55,214 nucleotides of DNA from contig CAIPAY010000019.1 in NCBI GenBank assembly GCA_903863195.1, positions 1 to 55,214 on the forward strand, given 5' to 3'. The position numbers and the translations under genes are program-made. Of this stretch, positions 16,805 through 24,688 are shown in pieces. The DNA comes from an uncultured Holophagaceae bacterium. GTDB lineage: Bacteria > Acidobacteriota > Holophagae > Holophagales > Holophagaceae. The notes under the pieces are model-generated. The model was not told the origin of the DNA. It saw nothing but the letters and a program-made list of their open reading frames with translations, and made no database searches. Each line of letters opens with the position of its first letter. Position 1 is the stretch's first letter.

Positions 16805-18856
16805 TTGAGCGTAACTGCCGCCTCCCGCCTCCTCCTATCCCTGCTGCTCACTGGCCTCACCGCGAAAGGACTGGCAGGGGAGACAAACTTGCCAGCCCGG
16901 CTCCAGCAGAATGTCGAGACCTACTCGGCCCAGCCCACCCTCGGTCCAGCCTTCTCGGTCCAGAACTGGGTCCTGCCCCTGGGGCGGATGACCTTCACCA
17001 TGGGCTCCGGAACCGTGGCGCCCCTGCTGGCGGAGGGACGCACGCTCGGCTTCCATTTCAAGGGCAAGGCCTCCTTCCGCTACCGCTCCGAGGAGCCTCT
17101 CGAACGCGCCTCCCTGGCCTCCAACCACAAGCAGAACCTGGCCAGCTATGCCAGCAAGGCCCTGCTGAGCGAGGCCAACGGTCAGGCAGTCCTCACCGAG
17201 GAGATCAGCAGCTTCACCCTGTGGGTTGCCGGGCAAGACCTCCTGTTACCCACGGGTACGCCCGCCGAGGCCCCCAAGGCCTCCTTCGCCGAAGACTGGG
17301 CCATGTTCAAGCGGGACGGACTCGGAGATCGAGGCCAGGACTTCGCCGTCCATCTCGCGAACACGCCCCGCAGCAAGCTGGTGCGGGCGGAGATCACCGG
17401 CACAGACAGCCCCTTCATCTATATCCTGGACGAGGGTGGTGCCCAGCGGGAGTCGCTCTCCTCCGTGGCCGCTCCCGCCCAGCCTGCCCTCTACGGCGGT
17501 CTTCGGCGGGTGCTGCTCTCTGAGCAGCCCATCGGCTGGGGCTGGAAGACACCCCTTGCGCCCCTGCTCAACCTCACTGCCGTGGACATCAACCTCAAGG
17601 CCAACAAGGGCTATGCCAGCCTGAAGGTCACCGAGACCCTGGTGGCTGGCGACGAAGGCGTGGCGGTGATCTCACTGAACCTCTACAACGTCGTGGACCG
17701 CACCTACAACCTGGGCGTCTACCAGGTCTCACGCGTCACCGACGCCCAGGGCCGAGCCCTCCCCTTTCAGCACCGCAATGACACGATTCTCGTACAACTC
17801 GAGAGCCCCCCACCCGTAGGCCAGCCCTTCACCCTCACCTTCGAATATGGAGGCAGGATCCTCCTCCGACCTGGCGGAGACAACTACTTTGAGCTTGGCG
17901 TGGAGCCCTGGTTCCCCCAGCCGGAGATGGCCGGGCAGGCCTACACCGTGCACGCCGTCATCCAGACCCACAAGGAGGACGTCCCTGTGGCCTGTGGCAA
18001 GACCATCCGGCGGTCCCAAGGGGAAGAAGGGAACCTCCTGGAAGTGCGCATCGACAAGCCTGTGCAGTTCTTTTCGCTGTTCGCCGGTGCCTACACCCTC
18101 ACCGAGGAGACCCGGAACGGCCTCGCCATCCGGGTGGCCTCCTATGGCAACAAGGGGGGCGGCCAGCAGAAGCGGCTCATCGACATTGCCAGCCAGACGA
18201 TTGGTTTCTACGAGCAGCTGTTCGAGGCCTTCCCCTTCGAAGAGTTCAACATCGTGCAGGTGAACTCGCTTGGCTTCGGCCAGGCTCCGCCGGGGATGAT
18301 GATCATCACCAATGAGGCCTTCGACGGAAAAATGGATGAGATCAGCGCCCTGTTCACCCGTGGCATCAACCAGCGCTTCGCCCATGAGATCGCCCACCAG
18401 TACTGGGGGCACCTCGTGAAGATGCCCTCCCACGAGGAGCAGTGGATCACCGAGTCCTTCTCGAACTACGCCTCGGCCCTGGCCATGCGCAGCATGAAGA
18501 ACCAGGGCATCAGCGCCTATGAGGGCATGCTCAGCCGCTGGCGCAACCAGGCGTCGGCCTATGCGGATGCAGGCACCATCCCCTTTGCCAACCGCCTGAA
18601 GTGGATCAACAATCCGAGGGGAGCCTTCCTGGCCCGGACCACCCTGCTCTACGAGAAGGGCGCCCTCATCCTCGCCAGCCTGCACAAGGAAATGGGCGAC
18701 AAGGCCTTCGCCCTCTTCATGAAGTCCATCATCGCCAACTTCCGCTGGAAGACCGTGACCACCGCTTCCGTGGAGCAGATCGCCTCCATGGCTGGCCACA
18801 AGGACTTCAGCACCCTCTTCCGAGACTGCTACTGGGGCAGCCAGATGCCCAAGTAG
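16805..18856 (+). CDS. Secreted M1-family (gluzincin) peptidase
   Basis: I place the start at TTG 16805, with GGAG at 16795-16798, giving a 683-residue protein with a clean signal peptide (LLLSLLLTGLTAKGLAGE). The upstream extension to 16688 lacks an RBS and would bury the signal. The catalytic motif is HEIAHQYWG (about 527-535) with the third zinc ligand Glu in WITESFSNY (about 549), the HExxH-18-E spacing of M1. The usual GxMEN exopeptidase motif is not obvious; APPGMMIITNEAF occupies that place, so aminopeptidase specificity is uncertain. The N-terminal 280 residues are an unassigned exported domain. Role: periplasmic or extracellular peptide degradation. Confidence 0.88.
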   Translation: MSVTAASRLLLSLLLTGLTAKGLAGETNLPARLQQNVETYSAQPTLGPAFSVQNWVLPLGRMTFTMGSGTVAPLLAEGRTLGFHFKGKASFRYRSEEPLERASLASNHKQNLASYASKALLSEANGQAVLTEEISSFTLWVAGQDLLLPTGTPAEAPKASFAEDWAMFKRDGLGDRGQDFAVHLANTPRSKLVRAEITGTDSPFIYILDEGGAQRESLSSVAAPAQPALYGGLRRVLLSEQPIGWGWKTPLAPLLNLTAVDINLKANKGYASLKVTETLVAGDEGVAVISLNLYNVVDRTYNLGVYQVSRVTDAQGRALPFQHRNDTILVQLESPPPVGQPFTLTFEYGGRILLRPGGDNYFELGVEPWFPQPEMAGQAYTVHAVIQTHKEDVPVACGKTIRRSQGEEGNLLEVRIDKPVQFFSLFAGAYTLTEETRNGLAIRVASYGNKGGGQQKRLIDIASQTIGFYEQLFEAFPFEEFNIVQVNSLGFGQAPPGMMIITNEAFDGKMDEISALFTRGINQRFAHEIAHQYWGHLVKMPSHEEQWITESFSNYASALAMRSMKNQGISAYEGMLSRWRNQASAYADAGTIPFANRLKWINNPRGAFLARTTLLYEKGALILASLHKEMGDKAFALFMKSIIANFRWKTVTTASVEQIASMAGHKDFSTLFRDCYWGSQMPK

Positions 18857-18874
18857 CCTCCCGGGCTCAATCCG

Positions 18875-20143
18875 TCAGGCGACCAGGTCCTGTGGGCGGA
18901 CGTCGCAGCCGGAGCGGGTGCCGAGGGCACTGACACCGAGCTGGGCGGGATCCAGCAGGGTCTTCGCCATGCGCGCCAGGTCCTCCAGGGTGACGGCCGC
19001 GATCTCGGCCATCTGCTGGTCCAGGCTGCGGAGGCCGCCCTGGTGGATGGCCTGGTGGGCCAGGCTGAACATCCGGCTGCTGCTGCTCTCCTGGCTGAAG
19101 ACAAGGCCCGTGCGGGCCTGGAGCTTGGCCCGCTCGAGCTCGTCCGCGCCCACGCCCAGGTCGCGGATGCGGGCGCACTCGGCCATGGTGCGCTGCACCA
19201 GCTCGCGGAGCTGGGCCGGGGCGCAGGAGGCGCTGATCTGCAGGGCGCCGGTGTCGGCGTAGGGGCTGAGGTAGCTGCCCACCTGGTAGCAGAGGCCCCG
19301 CCGCTCGCGCAGCTCCAGGAAGAGGCGGGAGGCCATGCCCCCGCCGAGCACGTGGCTCAGGAGGTGCGTCGCGGCGCGGTCCGGCGAGCGGTGGCCCGGC
19401 GCGGGGAAGCCGAGCACCAGGCTCGCCTGCTGGAGGTCCTTGCGGCGCACATTCCGCAGGAAGGGACGGCTCTGCGCGAGCACCTCGGGCGCGTGGGCCG
19501 TGGCCTTCGGCAGCCGGTCCAGGATGGGCTGGAGCAGCTCCAGGAAGGGGCCCTCGGCAATGTCGCCCGCGGCCGCCACCACCAGGTTCGGGGCCCGGTA
19601 GGTGTGGTCGAAGAAGGCCCGGGCCTCCCTGGCGCCATACTCGGCCACCTGCTCGGGACGGCCCAGGATCGGGTGCGCCAGGGGCGTGCCCTCCCAGAAC
19701 CCGCCGTAGAACAGCTCGCTGACCCAGTCGTCGGGCTGGTCCTCGCTCTGGGCGATCTCCTCCAGGATGACGCTGCGCTCCCGCACCAGCTCCTCGGGAT
19801 CGAAGCGCGGCGCCGTCAGCAGCTCGCCCAGCAGGTGCACCAGCTCGGGCAGCTGCTCGGCCAGCACCTTGCCGTAGAAGCACGCCACCTCCTTGCCCGT
19901 GAAGGCATCCACGTGGCCTCCCAGGCGGTCCGTGGCCGCGGCCAGCTCGTCGGGGGTGGGATAGGCCTCGGTGCCCTTGAAGACCGTGTGCTCCAGGAAG
20001 TGGGCCAGGCCCTCTTCCGCTGCCCCTTCGTGCCGCGAGCCGCGCCGCACCCAGAAGCCGACCGAGCAGCTCCGCACGTGCGGGAGCGGCTCGATGTAAA
20101 TCTCGGTGCCTTCCGGCGTGACGGTGGGAAGCGGGTGGGCCAT
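18875..20143 (-). CDS. M16-family zinc peptidase (processing-peptidase-like)
   Basis: A 422-residue single-unit pitrilysin-family peptidase. The inverted zinc motif HFLEH (about 48-52, HxxEH) lies in EGLAHFLEHTVFKGTE, and the distal Glu is about 76 residues on in RSVILEEIAQSED. The C-terminal half has the noncatalytic domain with LGGGMASRLFLELRERRGL, containing the R/Y-like substrate region. No signal peptide is seen, so it is probably cytoplasmic; bacterial PqqL/YmxG-type homologues degrade peptides. It converges with the M1-like peptidase, stops 18 bp apart, and diverges from the quinone oxidoreductase across 108 bp. Confidence 0.92.
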   Translation of the reverse strand: MAHPLPTVTPEGTEIYIEPLPHVRSCSVGFWVRRGSRHEGAAEEGLAHFLEHTVFKGTEAYPTPDELAAATDRLGGHVDAFTGKEVACFYGKVLAEQLPELVHLLGELLTAPRFDPEELVRERSVILEEIAQSEDQPDDWVSELFYGGFWEGTPLAHPILGRPEQVAEYGAREARAFFDHTYRAPNLVVAAAGDIAEGPFLELLQPILDRLPKATAHAPEVLAQSRPFLRNVRRKDLQQASLVLGFPAPGHRSPDRAATHLLSHVLGGGMASRLFLELRERRGLCYQVGSYLSPYADTGALQISASCAPAQLRELVQRTMAECARIRDLGVGADELERAKLQARTGLVFSQESSSSRMFSLAHQAIHQGGLRSLDQQMAEIAAVTLEDLARMAKTLLDPAQLGVSALGTRSGCDVRPQDLVA

Positions 20144-20251
20144 CCCGCCAGTCTACCGTCCAATGGCCTGGGCCACCCGCGTGGATGGCCGGAGGGATTC
20201 CTTGGCCTGATTGCCAAACTTGCTCCAGACTCACAACCCATGGAGGTTCCC

Positions 20252-21238
20252 ATGAACCATCGCATCCAGTTCGAGGCAACCGGTGGCCCTGAGGTGCTGC
20301 AGTGGGTGGAAGCTCCTCTGGCCGATCCCGGTCCTGGCGAGGTCCGCGTCCGCAACACCGCCATCGGGGTGAACTTCATCGACATCTACCAGCGCCTGGG
20401 GTTCTACCCGGTGACGCTGCCAGCGCCCCTGGGCTTCGAGGCCGCGGGCGTCGTCGAGGGCCTGGGCGCAGGGGTCACCGGGCTGGCCGTGGGTCAGCGG
20501 GTGGCCTACGTGGATGGCCCCACGGGCTCCTACGCTGAGGCCCGGAACTACGCAGCCCACCGCCTGGTAGCCCTGCCGGACACGGTGTCTGATGACCAGG
20601 CCGCCGCCCTGCTCTTCAAGGGCCTCACCACCCACATGCTCATCCGGCGCGTCTGGCGCCGGGAGAACGGGCCCTGGGTCCTGGTGCACGCAGCCGCCGG
20701 TGGCGTGGGCCTGCTGCTGACGCGCTGGCTGACCCACGAGGGCGGCCGGGTCATCGGCGTCGTCAGCACCCCGGAGAAGGGCAAGGCCGTAGTGGCAGAG
20801 GGGGCCGAGGCGGTCATCGTCGTGCCCCGGGGCGGTTCCTATGCGGATCTGGCCGCCGAAGTGAAGCAGCTCACCGGAGGTCTCGGCGTGGGCACGGCCT
20901 TCGACTCCACGGGCAAGGACACCTGGGAGGCCTCCCTGGACAGCCTCGCCCCCTTCGGCCTGCTGGCCTCCTTCGGCCGCGCCAGCGGCGCACCGCCCGC
21001 GGTGGAGCTGGTGGAGCTGGGCAAGCGGGGCTCCCTGGCCGTGCAGCGGCCCACCTTCTTCAACCACATCGCTACGCCCGAGGCCCTGCAGGCCGCCGCC
21101 AAGGACCTCTTCGACGCCCACGCCCAGGGCATCCTCAAGGCCCACATCCACACCCGGCTGCCCCTGCAGGAGGCCGCCCAGGCCCACGCCCTCCTGGAGT
21201 CCCGAGCCACCACCGGCGCCGTCGTCCTGGTGCCGTGA
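20252..21238 (+). CDS. qor: NADPH:quinone oxidoreductase (zinc-free MDR family)
   Basis: A 328-residue medium-chain dehydrogenase/reductase. GGAGG at 20242-20246 selects the ATG at 20252 (MNHRIQFEATGG). N-terminal strings GVNFIDIYQRLGFYP and PLGFEAAGVVEGLG are those of QOR rather than zinc alcohol dehydrogenases, and catalytic zinc ligands are absent. The Rossmann motif is VHAAAGGVGLLLTRWL, followed by FDSTGKDTWEASLDSL. It reduces quinones with NADPH by one-electron transfer in the cytoplasm. Length matches E. coli Qor (327). It stands alone on this strand. Confidence 0.92.
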   Translation: MNHRIQFEATGGPEVLQWVEAPLADPGPGEVRVRNTAIGVNFIDIYQRLGFYPVTLPAPLGFEAAGVVEGLGAGVTGLAVGQRVAYVDGPTGSYAEARNYAAHRLVALPDTVSDDQAAALLFKGLTTHMLIRRVWRRENGPWVLVHAAAGGVGLLLTRWLTHEGGRVIGVVSTPEKGKAVVAEGAEAVIVVPRGGSYADLAAEVKQLTGGLGVGTAFDSTGKDTWEASLDSLAPFGLLASFGRASGAPPAVELVELGKRGSLAVQRPTFFNHIATPEALQAAAKDLFDAHAQGILKAHIHTRLPLQEAAQAHALLESRATTGAVVLVP

Positions 21239-21265
21239 AGCGGGATGAATGAACCCCGCAGTGTC

Positions 21266-21667
21266 CTACTTCAACCGCCGGACATGCTCGCCCTTGCCGA
21301 ACTTGCCATCGAAAGTGATGACCTCGCTGGCTCCGCTGGCGAGGCCAATCTGGGCGATGAGGTGGTCGGCGAAACCCCCGGTCCCTCCGGCCCGGGTCGC
21401 CTCGATGGCCTCTCGAACCAGTCCGGGAGCCTCGACGGTGACCCCACGGGTCTGAAGCAGGGCTTCCAGGGCCTCCAGGATGCGCTCCCGATCCCACTTG
21501 GCGCTCCGCAGGACCCAGGAGAGCTCGGCCAGGACGAGCACGGGAACGAACACTCCGCCCTTCCCCTGAACCTCGGCCAGAGCCTTCCGGGCCTTCCTGG
21601 CCTGGGCCTGGTTGTCATTCAAGTGGGCGCGGGCCCAGACGTTGGTGTCGGCGACGACCATCACCAT
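21266..21667 (-). CDS. vapC: PIN-domain toxin (VapC family)
   Basis: A 133-residue PIN-domain protein. Conserved acidic residues are in VADTNVWARA (first Asp), VLAELSWVL (Glu), GGFADHLIAQIG (Asp) and TFDGKFGKGEHV (last Asp), the four-acid Mg2+ site of VapC ribonucleases. The length is normal for VapC. The start ATG at 21667 overlaps the stop of the upstream antitoxin gene by 7 bp, the usual antitoxin-then-toxin order. A second ATG two codons in could also serve. The RNA target is unknown. Confidence 0.92.
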   Translation of the reverse strand: MVMVVADTNVWARAHLNDNQAQARKARKALAEVQGKGGVFVPVLVLAELSWVLRSAKWDRERILEALEALLQTRGVTVEAPGLVREAIEATRAGGTGGFADHLIAQIGLASGASEVITFDGKFGKGEHVRRLK

Positions 21668-21936
21668 TCCCTCCGGCCCTTGGCGGCATCCATGTCCTCG
21701 AAGCTCAGGACCCCCGGGGCCTTTGGGCCTGCGTCAGCCTTCTTCCAGAGGTCGTCCAGGTCGTACCGGACGGGTTCCCCCTGGAAGCCACCGTGGGAGG
21801 TCAGGCTGAACCGGATCCGGCTGCCGGTCTGGATGCCGAGGTTCTCCCGCAGGGCCTTCGGCAAGGTCACCTGGCCCTTGGAGCTTACCGTAGCCTCCAC
21901 GTCAGCCATCGGCGGGTAAGTCGCAACAGTTCGCAT
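21661..21936 (-). CDS. vapB: AbrB/SpoVT-type antitoxin
   Basis: A 91-residue protein with a swapped-hairpin AbrB DNA-binding domain, TVSSKGQVTLPKALRENL at about residues 16-33, followed by a linker and a C-terminal acidic segment likely to cover the PIN active site. GAGG in AGAGGTAAAG upstream supports ATG 21936; an internal ATG (MADVEA) has no RBS. It overlaps vapC by 7 bp. As with other VapB proteins, it probably neutralises the toxin and represses their promoter. Confidence 0.9.
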   Translation of the reverse strand: MRTVATYPPMADVEATVSSKGQVTLPKALRENLGIQTGSRIRFSLTSHGGFQGEPVRYDLDDLWKKADAGPKAPGVLSFEDMDAAKGRREW

Positions 21937-21955
21937 GGCTTTACCTCTGCCTTAC

Positions 21956-21983
21956 ATTTTAGGCCTTTTTGGCTTACTTGCAA
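21956..21983 (-). promoter_or_regulatory. vapBC promoter with overlapping operator-like palindrome
   Basis: On the minus strand TTGCAA (21978-21983) and TAAAAT (21956-21961) are separated by 16 bp, matching sigma-70 -35 and -10 elements at 4/6 and 5/6. Within the spacer and touching the -10 is TAAGCC-AAAAA-GGCCTA (21960-21976), an inverted repeat with one mismatch. Its placement is right for autorepression by the AbrB-type antitoxin. The -10 is about 20 bp upstream of the start codon. Confidence 0.6.
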
Positions 21984-22000
21984 GCTGCCCTGGAGCTTCT

Positions 22001-22786
22001 TCAGCCCTCGGCTTCGCTGCCGGCGAGGCCCACGGGGGTGCGCTGGAGCTTCCAGCCGGCGAGGGCCCAGCAGAGGGCGCCGAAGGCCACGAGGATCAGG
22101 AAGGCCAGCAGGGGATGGGTCGTCACCTGCTCCTGGGCCAGCAGCTGGCTGGTCTGCACCGAGGTGGCGCGGCTGCCCGCGAGGCTCTCGATGTAGTGGG
22201 TGAAGGTGAGCCGCTGCAGGAAGGGTGGGAAGATCCGCACCAGGGGCTCCCAGATGAAGAAGTAGAGGGCGCCCCACAGGGTGCCCCGCTTGAAGAGCAG
22301 GCCAGCCAGAGTCATCAGGGCCAGCTCGCCCCACCAGGCCCCCACCTGGGCGCCAAGGCGGCCCAGCAGGAGGGAGGGATCACCCCCCAGGAGCTGCAGG
22401 CCCAGGGTGCCCACCACCAGCCAGAGTGAGCCCCACAGGAACCAGGGCAGGCCCTTGCCCAGGGGCAGGGCCCAGGCCGGCGCGGGCCGCACCAGCAGCA
22501 GCGGCAGGGTGCGCTGTTCGAGGTCCTCGCGGATGCCCGCCGGCGCCGCCACCAGGGCCATGATGGGCAGCATCATGCGGATCATCTCGTGGAAGATCTG
22601 GAGGGTCTCGCCGGAGCTGACATCCGCGCCCTGGAGCCGGGCGATGAGGTGCCCGCCGAGGACCAGCACTACTGGCCCGATGGCGCTGGCCGCCAGCACC
22701 CAGCCGCGGCCCTGGAGGATGCGCGGCGCGTAGCCCAGCGCCATGGCGCGGATCGTCGCCAGGGGTGAGGGGGCGGTCATCGTCAT
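22001..22786 (-). CDS. ABC-2 type exporter permease
   Basis: A 261-residue membrane protein starting at ATG 22786 with AAGGGGAAA just upstream. About six hydrophobic segments are visible: WVLAASAIGPVVLVLGGHLI, MMLPIMALVAAPAGI, FLWGSLWLVVGTLGLQLL, LALMTLAGLLFKRGTLW, a fifth around FFIWEPLVRIFP, and LLAFLILVAFGALCWALAG. The EDLEQRTLPLLLVRPAP string is typical of ABC-2 permeases (NatB/YhaP type). It is last in a four-gene operon and pairs with the ATPase immediately upstream, from which it is separated by a hairpin-bearing 118-bp gap. Substrate unknown. Confidence 0.85.
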   Translation of the reverse strand: MTMTAPSPLATIRAMALGYAPRILQGRGWVLAASAIGPVVLVLGGHLIARLQGADVSSGETLQIFHEMIRMMLPIMALVAAPAGIREDLEQRTLPLLLVRPAPAWALPLGKGLPWFLWGSLWLVVGTLGLQLLGGDPSLLLGRLGAQVGAWWGELALMTLAGLLFKRGTLWGALYFFIWEPLVRIFPPFLQRLTFTHYIESLAGSRATSVQTSQLLAQEQVTTHPLLAFLILVAFGALCWALAGWKLQRTPVGLAGSEAEG

Positions 22787-22802
22787 GGTTTCCCCTTGGT
22801 GC

Positions 22803-22852
22803 AATGGGCGGACCGTTCGGAACAGGCAAGCCCGGAACGGGCTCCGCCCATT
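22803..22852 (-). repeat. Strong intercistronic hairpin in ABC operon
   Basis: AATGGGCGGACCGTTC (22803-22818) pairs with GAACGG-GC-TCCGCCCATT (22835-22852), 16 bp interrupted only by a 2-nt bulge, with a 16-nt loop. It lies between the stop of the ABC ATPase (22905) and the permease start (22786). No T-run follows on the minus strand, so mRNA processing, stabilisation or partial attenuation of the permease is more likely than full termination. Confidence 0.75.
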
Positions 22853-22904
22853 CCGGGCGCGGGGGCCCAGGGGTGTGCGCGCAGCGTGGAACCCCCGGAC
22901 AGCA

Positions 22905-23825
22905 TTAGGCGTGGTCCTTCGTGAGGTATTGGAAGACCGCATCGAGGTTCAGGTCCAGGGGGTCGAGGGCCTGCAGGGGGATGCCGCCTTCGGCCGCGGC
23001 CTGCTGCAGGCGCGGGAAGAACTCCCGGGGCGAGCGCACGGATAGCACCACGGAGCCCTCCTCCATGCGCAGCGCCGCCAGCTCCGGCTGCTCCACGGCC
23101 CAGCGGGCCAGGACCTGGGCCTCGCCCGTGAGGCGCAGCTCCACGGGATGGCGGTCCAGCAGCTGGCGGATCTCGGTGACGGTGCCTTCGGCCAGGAGGC
23201 GGCCGCGGAAGAGCAGCAGGATGCGGTCCGTCAGCTGGGCGATCTCGCCCAGGATGTGGCTGCTGACCAGGATGCGCACGCCCCCTTCCGCCAGACTCCG
23301 CAGCAGGGCCATGAGGGTCAGCCGGGCCTCGGGGTCCAGGCCGTTGAAGGGCTCATCCAGGATGAGCAGCTCGGGGCCGTGCATCAGGGCCTGGGCCAGA
23401 CGGATGCGCTGGCGCATGCCCTTGGACATCCGCACGAAGGGCAGGTGCGCGCGGTCGGTCATGCCCACGGTCGCCAGGGACTGGGCCACGGCCCGGGTAA
23501 GGGCCTCGCCCGACAGCCCCGACAGCTCACCCATCATGCGCAGCCAGCGCCCCGCGCGAAGTCCCGTGGGCAGGCGGTCGCCCTCGGGCACCAGGCCCAG
23601 GCGGGCCAGCACGGCAGGGTTGCGGAAGGGGGCCTCGCCGAAGATGCGGACCTCGCCGCCCGAGGGGGGCAGCAGGCCCGAGAGCAGCTGCAGCAGCGAG
23701 GACTTGCCGGCGCCGTTGGGCCCCAGCAGGCCCGTGATGCCGCCGCCGTCCGGCAGCTCGAAGGTGGTGGGGCTGAGCCCCAGGATGGGGCCATAGCGGA
23801 GGGAGGCGCGGTCGAGGGCAATCAT
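22905..23825 (-). CDS. ABC exporter ATP-binding protein
   Basis: A 306-residue nucleotide-binding subunit. Walker A is GPNGAGKSS, the signature is the degenerate MSKGMRQRI in place of LSGGQ (as in NatA/CcmA-like exporters), Walker B is LLILDEPFNGLDPEA, and the H-loop SSH is in ILVSSHILGEI. After about residue 215 a C-terminal extension of about 90 residues ends DLNLDAVFQYLTKDHA, a DRI-like tail typical of ABC-2 exporters. It overlaps the upstream permease stop (TGATG at 23823-23827), so is translationally coupled, and pairs with the permease downstream. Confidence 0.92.
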   Translation of the reverse strand: MIALDRASLRYGPILGLSPTTFELPDGGGITGLLGPNGAGKSSLLQLLSGLLPPSGGEVRIFGEAPFRNPAVLARLGLVPEGDRLPTGLRAGRWLRMMGELSGLSGEALTRAVAQSLATVGMTDRAHLPFVRMSKGMRQRIRLAQALMHGPELLILDEPFNGLDPEARLTLMALLRSLAEGGVRILVSSHILGEIAQLTDRILLLFRGRLLAEGTVTEIRQLLDRHPVELRLTGEAQVLARWAVEQPELAALRMEEGSVVLSVRSPREFFPRLQQAAAEGGIPLQALDPLDLNLDAVFQYLTKDHA

Positions 23826-24685
23826 CAGATCACCGCCTCCGAAGGCTTCGTCCGCTTGGCGGCGATCCAGGTCCAGAGCCCGATGTGCGCGGCGGAGCCT
23901 ACCAGGGCCGGCACCCAGCCCACCAGGGGATGGTCCACGCCCACCAGCAGCTGGGGCCAGGCCTCGGCCAACAGCACGGGGTTGAGGGCATCGATGGCCC
24001 GGAACCCGGTGAGGTGGTGGATCATGCTGGCCAGGGTGCCCGCCCCGAGGACCAGACCCAGCACCCAGCCGATGCCGGCCCGGGGGGTGGAGGCCATGCT
24101 GGAGGCGCCCACGGCCAGGGAGCCCATGAGGACCGAGCTGAGGGCCATGGCGGGCAGGAGGCGGAGGGGGGCCGTGGCCCAGACGGGACCGTTCAGGCCC
24201 GCCAGCAGCAGCGACATGAGCCAGGGCAGGAGCGCGAAGGGCAGCAGGATGACGAAGGGCAGCGCCGAGGCGAAGCCCAGCTTGGCCAGCAGGTAGTCCC
24301 TCGGGGCCACCGGGTGGGCATACATCAGGGGGCGCACCCGGTAGAGGGTGTCCCGGGCCACCAGCCCACCGCCCACCAGGGCCACCAGGAACCAGAGCAG
24401 GTAGCTGGCGGGGTTCAGCAGGTCCGCCTGGAAGGCGGCGCCCTGGGTCAGGATGGTCTTGGCGAAGTCCTGCATGGGCTTGAAGGCCTGGTTGGTGTTC
24501 AGCAGATGGTCCACATAGATCCGCGCGATCTTCCAGAGCAGCATGGCTAGGAAGGCGAACCCAAAGAAGCGGCCGATCTTCTGCCGCCAGAGCCGGGTGA
24601 GGTCGAAGCGCATGAGCACCACGGCCGGGGGGTGGCCATGGCGGAGGTCCGGTGCCGGGGGCAGCGTGGGGGCGTAGATGGGCAT
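23825..24685 (-). CDS. ABC-2 type exporter permease
   Basis: A 286-residue membrane protein. An N-terminal cytoplasmic segment (about 1-38, rich in Pro and Arg) precedes helices at about 40-57 (FFGFAFLAMLLWKIARIYV), 95-112, 152-172 (FASALPFVILLPFALLPWL), 180-200, 208-228 and 255-275. The sequence VARDTLYRVRPLMYAHPVAP matches the amphipathic elbow found in ABC-2 permeases. It is co-transcribed with an ATPase on each side: the upstream one is 3 bp away, the downstream overlaps by 1 bp, so its cognate ATPase is most likely the upstream one. Substrate unknown. Confidence 0.85.
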   Translation of the reverse strand: MPIYAPTLPPAPDLRHGHPPAVVLMRFDLTRLWRQKIGRFFGFAFLAMLLWKIARIYVDHLLNTNQAFKPMQDFAKTILTQGAAFQADLLNPASYLLWFLVALVGGGLVARDTLYRVRPLMYAHPVAPRDYLLAKLGFASALPFVILLPFALLPWLMSLLLAGLNGPVWATAPLRLLPAMALSSVLMGSLAVGASSMASTPRAGIGWVLGLVLGAGTLASMIHHLTGFRAIDALNPVLLAEAWPQLLVGVDHPLVGWVPALVGSAAHIGLWTWIAAKRTKPSEAVI

Positions 24686-24688
24686 GGG

